NCBI GenBank assembly: GCA_003215725.1
Contig: QCJX01000002.1
Span: 1-32,248, forward strand
From: Prochlorococcus sp. AG-409-I11
GTDB taxonomy: Bacteria; Cyanobacteriota; Cyanobacteriia; PCC-6307; Cyanobiaceae
Length of the DNA: 32,248 bases
Reading direction: 5' to 3'
The notes beneath the pieces were generated by a model that ran no database searches, was not told the DNA's origin, and saw only the letters and a list, made by a program, of their open reading frames with translations. Below, one piece after another: positions 1 through 6,587 of the stretch. Numbering within the stretch: position 1 is the stretch's first letter; each line of letters starts with the position of its first letter. A program made the position numbers and the translations under genes.

Positions 1-368
1 AGTTCAAAGGAGCAGGTCTTCTGTCTGCAGAGGCAATTCTTTCTTGGTCACTAGCAGGTATTGGCTGGATGGCAGTAGTTGCTGCTTTCTGGGCTTCAAC
101 AAATACCACTGTTTATCCAATTGATTGGTATGGAGAGCCATTGCAAATCAAATTTAGTATTGCTCCTTATTGGGTAGATACTGGAGATATTTCTGATTGC
201 ACTTCTTTCTTTGGTCACACGACTAGAGATGCCTTGGTAAATGTTCATTACGGCTTGGGTTTCTTTGCTTTGCAAGGTCATCTATGGCATGCCTTGCGTG
301 CAATGGGATTTGATTTCAAACGCTTGTGGAACAGAACTGGTCCATATGGCATTCCAAGAACTCTTTAA
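1..368 (+). CDS. pcb: Pcb chlorophyll a/b antenna protein, 3' end only
   Basis: This is the C-terminal part of a Pcb light-harvesting protein; its 5' end lies outside the window. The reading frame is open from base 3 to the TAA at 366-368. The visible part covers the last lumenal loop (FKGAGLLSAEA) and the last two membrane helices, including NTTVYP, PYWVDTGD, and the closing GHLWHALRAMGFDFKR. It is colinear with the two full-length pcb genes downstream (1613-2698 and 3081-4166). Pcb proteins are six-helix thylakoid proteins of the CP43/IsiA family that bind divinyl chlorophylls and feed photosystem I or II. Here one copy has NVHYGLGFFALQ where the other two have NVHYYLGFF. A terminator follows at 416-450. 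The identity is clear; which photosystem it serves cannot be told from this fragment. Confidence 0.95.
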   Translation, partial: FKGAGLLSAEAILSWSLAGIGWMAVVAAFWASTNTTVYPIDWYGEPLQIKFSIAPYWVDTGDISDCTSFFGHTTRDALVNVHYGLGFFALQGHLWHALRAMGFDFKRLWNRTGPYGIPRTL

Positions 369-415
369 TAAGAATTTTAGATTCTTTCTTTAAAAGAGCT
401 TTTATTAAACCATCT

Positions 416-450
416 AAAAAAGCCTCGCCAATAAGGCGAGGCTTTTTTTG
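416..450 (+). terminator. Rho-independent terminator of the first pcb gene
   Basis: A 9-bp perfect stem (AGCCTCGCC, 421-429, with GGCGAGGCT, 435-443) closes a 5-base AATAA loop. It is flanked by an A-run upstream and a run of seven Ts (443-449). It lies 48 bases after the pcb stop codon. The stem is identical to that of the terminator after the second pcb gene at 2757-2788. Confidence 0.93.
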
Positions 451-575
451 TTGATTAGAAATAGGGAATTTCTTATCTCATCAATGATTACTGGAATTAT
501 TAGAAAACCAATTTAGAGTTTTTGCTTCTAACATTCCAACGCTTGGTGTTCACAAAATTGCTTTTTCAAAAAAGA

Positions 576-625
576 AAGCAATAAAAAAAGCTCTGCATTG
601 CTTTGCAGAGCTTTTTTTATTGCTT
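576..625. terminator. Bidirectional terminator with 22-bp perfect arms
   Basis: Two perfectly complementary 22-base arms (576-597 and 604-625) enclose a 6-base loop. The core is GCTCTGCA/TGCAGAGC, bordered by a seven-A run on one side and a seven-T run on the other, so it can end transcripts from either strand. It sits between the convergent pcb gene (ends 368) and the small membrane-protein gene (ends 660). The upstream pcb already has its own hairpin, so its main client is probably the minus-strand gene. Confidence 0.9.
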
Positions 626-659
626 CAGAAAAGATCTGTTTTTTTGAGCTTCTTAGTTA

Positions 660-848
660 CTATCTGTCAGGTTTAGCCCATGGATCGATTCTTTTTGAAT
701 CGTCTGAATAATAAAGGAATTGAGATGCTCCAAAGAAAGCTCCTAGCCCACAAAGAGCAGGTATGAGAGCAAACCCTCCTGAAGGTTTGATTAAACCTAT
801 ATCGGATGGATGAGGGAGGGCAGCAAGAATGTGAGTGAAATCAATCAT
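660..848 (-). CDS. Small single-helix membrane protein with HPSD/KPSGGF motif (copy 1)
   Basis: This encodes a 62-residue protein that I cannot assign to a named family. It begins MIDFTHILAALPHPSDIGL, followed by KPSGGF, one hydrophobic helix (about residues 27-47), and a short polar tail rich in D, K and R. A clear paralogue lies at 9388-9573 in this window. The two share HPSD(I/L)GL(I/V)KPSGGF, a glycine-rich helix and SQF-Y near the helix end, which argues strongly that both are real genes. It converges on the first pcb gene with a bidirectional terminator between them. Its size and position among antenna genes suggest a thylakoid peptide, perhaps a small photosystem or antenna subunit, but that is inference. 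It does not match the PsaI, PsaJ, PsaK, PsaM, PsbK or Hli sequences I know. Confidence 0.85.
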   Translation of the reverse strand: MIDFTHILAALPHPSDIGLIKPSGGFALIPALCGLGAFFGASQFLYYSDDSKRIDPWAKPDR

Positions 849-1612
849 TGAGTTTTAGAGGGTGACAAGTGTTTTTATAAATAACCCAGGTGGCCACTGC
901 GCCATACCCGTGCCGAGTAATTTTACATCAGTTTTCAAAACCATAGTGACTGGAGATGAACCTTTAACTAGTAAGAGAGGTGTGGAAGATTTAATGCTTT
1001 GAACTGGGGATCGATCCACACTTTCGCTGAGAAGCTAGATTCCATCTATCTCCATTGAAATGGCAGGCGTTGGATTTATAGGACAGAACAGTTTTTTTGA
1101 GCTCTTATGCTCTGGATTAGCGGTTTCAAAATTTCAAGAGGATTTACTAATTAGTATGAATTTCTAGAGGCTCCTTTCAGAAGCAAAACAATTTGGAATG
1201 GAGTGGAAAAAAATTTGGAGACCTGTAAGTCAGATGAAGTCTGATGATTGTTCTAGAAGATTCAGAGTTTTTTAAATTAAATTTTTGGGTTTTTACGGAT
1301 GGAATTTATGATTCATAGAACATTTGAAAAATTAAAAATTTTATTGATCGTAATTGCCATGCTAGGAGGCTCACGAGAGAGAGGATGGTTTTGTTGATTT
1401 CCCAAAAGCAAGGTGCTGCAGTCATTTAGCATTAATTGAGTAGAGCTGAAATTCTCGTTTGCAAGAAAAAAAAATCCTTTTATGACCAAGTTTTGCCTAA
1501 ATCTAAGGAACTTAGAATTGCTTCCTAAATAAAGACCTTTAACTATTCTGCGCATATCAATTGAGCAGCTTGTAGTGTTCATATGGTTTTTTGCTTTTAT
1601 CCCTTAAGAATT
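849..1612. other. 764-base intergenic region between small-protein gene and pcb
   Basis: No convincing gene is visible. It must contain the promoters of the divergent minus-strand small-protein gene and of the pcb gene starting at 1613. Two very short plus-strand frames were seen: ATG at 1198 (25 codons) and a hydrophobic 32-codon frame beginning with the ATG in the TTTACGGATG string near 1295. Neither has a homologue in the window. That string recurs upstream of the next pcb gene near 2998. A long untranslated leader, an unrecognised small RNA or remnants of a decayed gene are all possible. Confidence 0.5.
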
Positions 1613-2698
1613 ATGCAGACCTATGGAAATCCAGACGTCACCTACGGGTGGTGGGCTGGTAATTCTGGGGTCACCAACCGCTCAGGCCGATTCATTGCTT
1701 CTCATGTAGGGCATACAGGATTGATTTGTTTCGCGGCTGGTGGAAGCACCCTTTGGGAGCTTGCACGCTTTGACCCTTCGCTACCAATGGGGCATCAGAG
1801 TTCGATCTTCCTTGCCCATTTGGCGTCTATAGGCATTGGATTTGACGAGGCTGGTGTCTGGACAGGGGCAGGTGTAGCTTCAATCGCCATTGTTCACCTG
1901 GTCTTCTCCATGGTTTATGGAGCTGGTGGCCTTTTACACGCAGTACTTTTTGAAGAAAAGGTTGAGGATTCAGAGGTTATCCAGGCCAAAAAATTTAAAC
2001 TGGAATGGAAAGACCCTGATAATCAGACCTTTATTCTTGGTCATCATTTGATCTTTTTTGGTGTTGCTTGTGTCTGGTTCGTTGAATGGGCCAGAATTCA
2101 CGGCATATATGACCCAGCAGTTGGAGCGATACGTCAGGTTAATTACAACCTCGACCTTTCAATGATCTGGCAACGTCAATTTGACTTTCTTGGTATAGAC
2201 AGTCTTGAAGATGTAATGGGAGGCCATGCCTTCTTGGCATTTGCCGAGATTACTGGTGGTGCTTTCCATATTATTGCCGGCTCTACTCCTTGGGAAAATA
2301 AGAGACTTGGTGAATACAGCAAATTCAAAGGTGCAGAATTGCTTTCTGCAGAAGCTGTACTTTCATGGTCTCTAGCTGGTATTGGCTGGATGGCTATTGT
2401 TGCTGCTTTCTGGTGCGCTACTAACACAACTGTTTATCCAGAGGCTTGGTATGGAGAGCCTCTCCAACTCAAGTTTGCAGTATCTCCTTACTGGGTAGAT
2501 ACAGGTGACCTTTCAGACAGCACTGCTTTCTGGGGCCATAGTACTCGTGCAGCTTTGTCAAATGTCCATTACTACCTTGGATTCTTCTTTATTCAAGGTC
2601 ACCTATGGCATGCACTTCGTGCAACTGGGTTCGATTTCAGCAAGGTTCGTAGTGCAATCGGAAACGATCAAAACGCTACTATTACTATCAACTCTTAA
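1613..2698 (+). CDS. pcb: Pcb chlorophyll a/b antenna protein
   Basis: This encodes a complete 361-residue six-helix antenna protein of the CP43/IsiA/Pcb family that binds divinyl chlorophyll a and b in the thylakoid membrane. The start is the ATG at 1613 (MQTYGNPDVTYGWW), the same first residues as the next pcb gene; the frame is open ten codons further upstream but this is not conserved. Family features are ASHVGHTGLI, WELARFDPS, GIGFDEAG, HHLIFFGVAC and the closing GHLWHALRATGFDF. Many histidines in the helices are placed as chlorophyll ligands. The large loop between helices 5 and 6 carries a GSTPWENKR segment that the following copy lacks. A terminator is at 2757-2788. Whether it is a photosystem I- or II-associated type is not settled here. 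Confidence 0.97.
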   Translation: MQTYGNPDVTYGWWAGNSGVTNRSGRFIASHVGHTGLICFAAGGSTLWELARFDPSLPMGHQSSIFLAHLASIGIGFDEAGVWTGAGVASIAIVHLVFSMVYGAGGLLHAVLFEEKVEDSEVIQAKKFKLEWKDPDNQTFILGHHLIFFGVACVWFVEWARIHGIYDPAVGAIRQVNYNLDLSMIWQRQFDFLGIDSLEDVMGGHAFLAFAEITGGAFHIIAGSTPWENKRLGEYSKFKGAELLSAEAVLSWSLAGIGWMAIVAAFWCATNTTVYPEAWYGEPLQLKFAVSPYWVDTGDLSDSTAFWGHSTRAALSNVHYYLGFFFIQGHLWHALRATGFDFSKVRSAIGNDQNATITINS

Positions 2699-2756
2699 GG
2701 TTTGAGTCTCTGTTGGTGGTTTTGTATCCCTTGCATCGATTTGATCTTGAGTAAGT

Positions 2757-2788
2757 TAAAAAGCCTCGCCATTTGGCGAGGCTTTTTT
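2757..2788 (+). terminator. Rho-independent terminator of the second pcb gene
   Basis: The stem AGCCTCGCC/GGCGAGGCT (2762-2770 with 2775-2783) closes an ATTT loop and is followed by a T-run to 2788. The stem is identical to that after the first pcb gene, consistent with duplication of a whole pcb unit including its terminator. Confidence 0.93.
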
Positions 2789-2948
2789 GCTTTTAATGTA
2801 TTTATTTTTTGCAGTTAGGCGTTTTCAAATTTTGTTGAAAAGTCTCTTTAGAAAGACTTTGGGAGTGAAGATCATAAAAATAAATTTTTTAAAAACCCAG
2901 TCAGGGACTTAGGAAATAAGTTGATTATGAGGGTTTGTTACCGCACCT

Positions 2949-2978
2949 TTGAAAGCATCCTTTTATGCACTGTATAAA
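2949..2978 (+). promoter_or_regulatory. Candidate promoter of the third pcb gene
   Basis: TTGAAA (2949-2954) lies 18 bases before TATAAA (2973-2978), a good match to a sigma-70 type promoter. It would give a leader of roughly 95 bases before the ATG at 3081. The surrounding 382-base gap (2699-3080) otherwise holds only the preceding terminator. Predicted from spacing and sequence only. Confidence 0.5.
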
Positions 2979-3080
2979 ACCCTTATGCCGCAGGGACTTT
3001 ACGGATGCTGAACCGCTTTACTGTGCATGCACCAATTGAGTGTAATCTTCGAAGGTTATTACTGCCTTGAACACTTAATT

Positions 3081-4166
3081 ATGCAGACCTACGGAAATCC
3101 AGACGTCACCTATGGGTGGTGGGTTGGTAATTCTGTAGTGACCAACAAGTCAAGCCGATTCATTGGCTCACATGTTGCGCATACAGGATTAATTTGCCTA
3201 GCAGCTGGTGCAAACACCCTTTGGGAGCTGGCTCGCTACAACCCATCGATACCGATGGGACATCAAGGAATGGTTACTATTCCTCATTTAGCTTCTCTCG
3301 GCATTGGATTCGATGAAGCTGGTGTTTGGACAGGCGCAGGTGTTGCCACTATCGGTATTTTTCACTTGATCTTCTCCATGGTTTATGGAGGTGCAGGGCT
3401 ATTGCATTCTTTGTTCTTTAGTGAGGACACTCAAAATAGTTCTGGTGTATTTGCTGATGGCCGTCCAGAGCATCGTCAAGCAGCAAGGTACAAGTTGGAA
3501 TGGGATAACCCTGACAACCAAACTTTTATTCTTGGTCACCATTTAATTTTCTTTGGAGTTGCTTGCATCTGGTTCGTGGAATGGGCCAGGTGGCATGGAA
3601 TCTATGATCCAGCCCTAGGAGAGGTGCGAACAGTTTTTCCTGGATATGGAGATTTTGGAAGGATTTGGGGACATCAGTGGGACTTCCTTTCCATTGATAG
3701 CCTTGAAGAGGTAATGGAAGGACATGCCTTCTTAGCTTTCTTAGAGATTTCAGGCGGTGCATGGCACATTGCAACCAGGCAAATTGGGGAGTATGACAAA
3801 TTCAAAGGATCAGGCATCCTCTCAGCCGAGGCCATCCTTTCTTGGTCACTTGCTGGAGTTGGTTGGATGGGAATTATTGTTGCTTTCTGGTGTGCCCAAA
3901 ACACAACTGTTTACCCAGAAGCCTGGTATGGAGCTCCATTGGCCTTTAAATTTGGCATTTCTCCTTATTGGGTAGAAACAGTTGATATTGCTGATGCGAC
4001 TGCACCGTGGGGACATACTTCACGCGCATGGCTATCAAATGTTCATTACTATTTAGGATTCTTCCTGATTCAAGGTCACTTATGGCATGCATTGCGTGCT
4101 TTAGGCTTTGACTTTAAGAGGATTCCAAGAGCCCTTGTACGTTTAAGTGCATCATCTGCTACTTAA
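3081..4166 (+). CDS. pcb: Pcb chlorophyll a/b antenna protein
   Basis: This is the second complete pcb gene of the array, encoding 361 residues with six membrane helices. The ATG at 3081 (MQTYGNPDVTYGWWVGNS) matches the start of the gene at 1613; the frame is open further upstream but that extension is not shared. Compared with the neighbouring copy it has a longer loop after helix 2-3 (FFSEDTQNSSGVFADGRPEH) and a much shorter helix 5-6 loop (GGAWHIATRQIGEY, missing the STPWENK-like part). The two have therefore diverged in the regions facing partner complexes while keeping the helices. It ends with the conserved GHLWHALRALGFDFKR. It is followed by a different terminator at 4237-4269. The identity is certain; its partner photosystem and expression conditions are unknown. 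Confidence 0.97.
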   Translation: MQTYGNPDVTYGWWVGNSVVTNKSSRFIGSHVAHTGLICLAAGANTLWELARYNPSIPMGHQGMVTIPHLASLGIGFDEAGVWTGAGVATIGIFHLIFSMVYGGAGLLHSLFFSEDTQNSSGVFADGRPEHRQAARYKLEWDNPDNQTFILGHHLIFFGVACIWFVEWARWHGIYDPALGEVRTVFPGYGDFGRIWGHQWDFLSIDSLEEVMEGHAFLAFLEISGGAWHIATRQIGEYDKFKGSGILSAEAILSWSLAGVGWMGIIVAFWCAQNTTVYPEAWYGAPLAFKFGISPYWVETVDIADATAPWGHTSRAWLSNVHYYLGFFLIQGHLWHALRALGFDFKRIPRALVRLSASSAT

Positions 4167-4236
4167 GAATTAAAGGGTTGCTAAACTTAAAGTTTTATAA
4201 GGCTTAAATATCTAGGCTTTTTTAATTCTTGCTCTT

Positions 4237-4269
4237 ATGCCTCGTCATTTTGACGGGGCATTTTTTTTT
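4237..4269 (+). terminator. Rho-independent terminator of the third pcb gene
   Basis: An 11-bp stem with one G-T wobble (4237-4247 with 4251-4261) closes a TTT loop and runs into nine Ts (4261-4269). It lies 70 bases after the pcb stop. The stem core differs from the two upstream pcb terminators. Confidence 0.92.
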
Positions 4270-4346
4270 ACAAGATATTCCAAAATAATATCTTATGACT
4301 TTAATTTTGGTTTAATCAAAACTACTTGATTAAAAATTTGAATCTA

Positions 4347-4463
4347 TTAATGCTTAAGATTCAAGAAAAGTATTAAGCCAACTAATGTTGCAATTATTTG
4401 AAGAGCTATGGTGTGAATCATTTCATTAAAATATTTGATTATTTTGTATCGTATAAAACCCAT
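4347..4463 (-). CDS. Possible 38-residue membrane peptide
   Basis: This is an ATG-initiated frame of 38 codons. The first 14 residues are basic and aromatic (MGFIRYKIIKYFN), followed by one hydrophobic helix from about residue 16 to 35 (TIALQIIATLVGLILFL) and a KH end. This is the layout of a small inner or thylakoid membrane peptide. No Shine-Dalgarno sequence is visible, which is common in this genome. It is too short to recognise and AT-rich sequence makes hydrophobic frames by chance, so it is only a candidate. Confidence 0.35.
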   Translation of the reverse strand: MGFIRYKIIKYFNEMIHTIALQIIATLVGLILFLNLKH

Positions 4464-4618
4464 TAAATCAACTGTTGAAAGCTCTTGCTTTTATCCTTAC
4501 CTTTAATTCGCAAGCTATTTATTGCTATAACAAACAGCTTTTTAATTTTTCAGCAGCAAGCTGTGAAAAATTTAATGAGTAAGCTTTTTATACCTTGATA
4601 TTTTTTCTTTGATAACCA

Positions 4619-4756
4619 TTATGCAGCTTTCCCCCTGATTTCATTTCGCTGTTCATTCTCTAATGCTTTTGTGACGGCTTCTGTTAAGGGCAAATTCCCT
4701 CTTGCCTTAGACATAGCAAGAGCTTCTTCAAGCTTTACCTTTAATTCCTTATCCAT
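4619..4756 (-). CDS. Small hypothetical protein, charged helix
   Basis: This encodes a 45-residue protein, MDKELKVKLEEALAMSKARG followed by NLPLTEAVTKALENE and a basic end (RGKAA). It is predicted to be entirely helical and rich in K and E, with no membrane segment. The frame continues 15 codons upstream of this ATG to an in-frame stop but contains no other usual start. Its composition is unlike random AT-rich sequence and it reads as a real soluble small protein. The pattern of alternating hydrophobic and charged residues could suit a ribbon-helix-helix-type or regulatory peptide, but no DNA-binding motif can be shown. It lies alone between the pcb array and hli. Confidence 0.5.
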   Translation of the reverse strand: MDKELKVKLEEALAMSKARGNLPLTEAVTKALENEQRNEIRGKAA

Positions 4757-5285
4757 AAAAGAACGTTTACTAGGCTGGATTGCTTTGTCTAAGACATTAC
4801 TCTAACTATAGTTACTTGAACATCAGACAACTGTCAGTATTTGTATTGATTTGCACATTTAATCTACTTTCTTAATTCAGAACAAGCCTGAAATGAAAAG
4901 CGAAAAACTTTTAAAAGAAGAGCTTAATGTCTTTATTGTCATTATCAAACCAGCCTTCTCATTAGTTGGGAGATGGAAGATTAAGTAACAAATATTACTT
5001 AATAAGTGCATTTCGTCAGCAGCCTATTTTTTCTGCTAATTATCTAATTTTCCTTGAAATTATTTAATAGACATATAATTTATATATCCTTAGAAAGCCT
5101 ATAAATATAGATATATTGCTCTTCTTAGGAAGAAGTCTTTGCGATACTTCTTCCGTTAGTCACACTTCTCAACATATTCTGTTATAGTTCCTTTGAGATT
5201 CCTTGCTTGCTTTTAGGTGACAATATATTTGTTTCTTGAATAAGCAACTGTTGATCGATCTCTCAAACTTATTACACACTGCCCC
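4757..5285. other. 529-base region upstream of hli
   Basis: This stretch is very AT-rich and without a convincing gene. It holds one 31-codon plus-strand frame (4893-4988, beginning MKSEKLLKEE) that could be a short helical peptide but has no support beyond composition. The promoter of hli must lie toward the 3' end. Confidence 0.4.
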
Positions 5286-5423
5286 ATGACATCTTCTAAC
5301 CCTTCTGCAAAAAATTATTGGAAGGAAGCTGAACTTACCAATAGCCGACTTGCGATGATTGGATTCTTCGCGCTTGTTCACAACTATTTAATTACTGGTT
5401 GGGTTATTCCAGGAATCTTTTAA
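5286..5423 (+). CDS. hli: High-light-inducible protein (Hli/SCP), 45 residues
   Basis: The gene encodes a 45-residue single-helix chlorophyll-binding stress protein. The diagnostic motif of the family is present: EAELTNSRLAMIGFFALVHN, with the E and N/R pairs that bind chlorophyll and stabilise helix packing. A short tail (TGWVIPGIF) follows. Hli proteins bind pigment and protect photosystems or newly made chlorophyll proteins under excess light or other stress. It is one of the short Prochlorococcus forms with few residues before the helix. It stands alone, with its own terminator overlapping the stop codon, about 1.1 kb after the pcb array. It is short enough to be missed by routine gene calling. 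The minus-strand frame over it is an artefact. Confidence 0.93.
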   Translation: MTSSNPSAKNYWKEAELTNSRLAMIGFFALVHNYLITGWVIPGIF

Positions 5424-5449
5424 AAAGTTGAGTTAACTCAACTTTTTTA
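5422..5449 (+). terminator. Terminator of hli
   Basis: A near-perfect palindrome, AAAAAGTTGAG and its complement around a TTAA centre, begins inside the hli stop codon and ends in six Ts (5443-5448). It is A/T-symmetrical, so it could also act on transcripts from the other strand. Confidence 0.8.
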
Positions 5450-5600
5450 TAAAAAAAGAAACAGTCTTGAAGTATTATTAACTTATTTTTTTTAATTAAA
5501 AAATTAGCTTTCTATATTATATCAATGACTAGTATAAAGTGATTATTAATAGTAACCACTGAGTGTTGCTCTGACTAGGAATAATCTTATTTAAAGATTA

Positions 5601-5774
5601 TTATATTCCGCAGCCCAAATGAATTAACCCTCTATCAACTAGTCTTCCTAGCTTAATAGCAGTAGCTTCTTCTGTCCTAGAGAAACTGCTTTGATGTCTA
5701 GCTATCCATTGAATCTCTTCTTTGGTGAGACCACTTGTGTATATAGATTCGAGAAATACCAACCCTAGATTCAT
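5601..5774 (-). CDS. Small conserved-type hypothetical protein (57 aa)
   Basis: This encodes a 57-residue soluble protein starting MNLGLVFLESIYTSGLTKEE and containing FSRTEEATAIKLGRLVDRG before LGCGI at the end. The balanced composition, the SGLT-EE helix start and the EEATAIKLGRL segment look like a genuine folded small protein of the kind shared among marine picocyanobacteria, though I cannot name a function. Its ATG overlaps the TGA of the upstream frame at 5771-5854 (ATGA), so the two are probably translated together. No clear ribosome site of its own is visible. Confidence 0.6.
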   Translation of the reverse strand: MNLGLVFLESIYTSGLTKEEIQWIARHQSSFSRTEEATAIKLGRLVDRGLIHLGCGI

Positions 5775-5854
5775 GACACTCGATCGTAATAGTCATCAAA
5801 GACCAAGCCCTTTATTATTAAGTAGAGTTTTTCTTGTGATCGGTTGATCCCCAT
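5771..5854 (-). CDS. Short upstream ORF coupled to the 57-residue gene
   Basis: A 27-codon frame, MGINRSQEKLYLIIKG...DDYYDRVS, ends in the ATGA that starts the next gene. The frame is open 17 codons further upstream (through VFDGRV) with GTG and TTG codons that could serve as starts, so the protein may be about 28-38 residues long. Its first part lies in a direct repeat that recurs at 6581-6618. It may be a translation-coupling leader or what is left of a larger gene. Function unknown. Confidence 0.4.
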   Translation of the reverse strand: MGINRSQEKLYLIIKGLVFDDYYDRVS

Positions 5855-5863
5855 CACCCGACC
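5829..5863 (+). repeat. Direct repeat, copy A
   Basis: The segment contains GATCCCCATCACCCG within a stretch of about 35 bases that matches 6581-6618 except for four substitutions and a 3-base gap. Both copies have the same orientation and enclose the 67-residue gene at 6133-6336. On the minus strand both copies read through the same frame (VMGI(N/S)R), so they may be remnants of paralogous coding sequence. Confidence 0.7.
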
Positions 5864-6132
5864 ATCAAATACTCTAGTGCCTGTCAATGCTAGGTCAAGC
5901 TTTTGTCACACTAGATGCAGCGTCTCTTGGATTTTATTGCAAGTTTGAGGCCTTGCGCTTACTTCATGAGCATTGTTTTTGTGTAATCAGACCAATTTGC
6001 TGAATATCTGAAACTTTTATTAGCTCATATAAAACCTATCTTTTAGGAAAAAAGTCAATGCTCTTTTGTTTGGTTTATATAGGCTTTAAATTAATTAAGA
6101 ATTCTATGACTAGCTAACATTTATAAAGTGGT

Positions 6133-6336
6133 TTAATCATCAAATTCTGGCTTAGGCTTTTTCTTGGTTTTGCCAGCGAGTAATTGATATAAAGCATCAA
6201 GAGAGTTGTAAACCTCTTTAAGTTCCGTTAGTTCCGGAAGCAATCCATCTTTATTGAGCATTTGATCTAAATCCCTTAGCTCTTGGCGGATATAGCGCAA
6301 ATGAGAGCTGACTTCTTCTCTTTTACTAGTTGACAT
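6133..6336 (-). CDS. Conserved-type hypothetical protein (67 aa)
   Basis: This encodes a 67-residue soluble protein, strongly charged and predicted to be two helices: SHLRYIRQELRDLDQMLN and LTELKEVYNSLDALYQLLAG. A lysine-rich tail (KTKKKPKPEFDD) follows. The heptad-like spacing of leucines suggests a helical hairpin or coiled coil. I recognise no family or motif. There is no membrane segment or signal. The gene lies alone between two short direct repeats (5829-5863 and 6581-6618). The balanced composition makes a chance frame unlikely. Confidence 0.7.
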   Translation of the reverse strand: MSTSKREEVSSHLRYIRQELRDLDQMLNKDGLLPELTELKEVYNSLDALYQLLAGKTKKKPKPEFDD

Positions 6337-6551
6337 TAATTGTTTTTGTATCTCTAAAGACTAAATCTAGGAGACCACTCTTCACCTGATGAATTTTATG
6401 GAAATGACGAAGATTCAATAAGAACCTTTGTGGTCAAGGACTTTTGGCTGTTGAGTTAACTTTTTAATGTAACAGGATTGTTTAAAAATAAATTATGTAT
6501 TGAAAGTATTTGAATAATTCAGCTTTTCCTTTAGGAGTTTTGATAGCGAAT

Positions 6552-6587
6552 GAAAAGCCCTCAGATGTCATTCTGAAGGCTTTTCTT
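6552..6587. terminator. Terminator-like hairpin
   Basis: The stem GAAAAGCC/GGCTTTTC (6552-6559 with 6578-6585) is extended inward by TCAG/CTGA around an 8-base loop, with T-rich sequence after it. No plus-strand gene precedes it nearby. It may be left from a lost gene or serve the decayed minus-strand frame overlapping it. Confidence 0.5.

Noticed and set aside
1000-1050. tRNA-like string with GGGATCGATCC
   Set aside because: It superficially resembles a T-arm, but no acceptor, D or anticodon stems can be drawn around it.
1198-1275. 25-codon plus-strand frame MEWKKIWRPV
   Set aside because: Too short, no ribosome site, no repeat or homologue in the window.
1313-1582. 89-codon minus-strand frame upstream of pcb
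   Set aside because: It has low-complexity composition, no homologue visible, no ribosome site, and it covers the region expected to hold the pcb promoter.
5169-5381. 70-codon minus-strand frame
   Set aside because: It lies antisense to the unmistakable hli gene and has no protein-like features.
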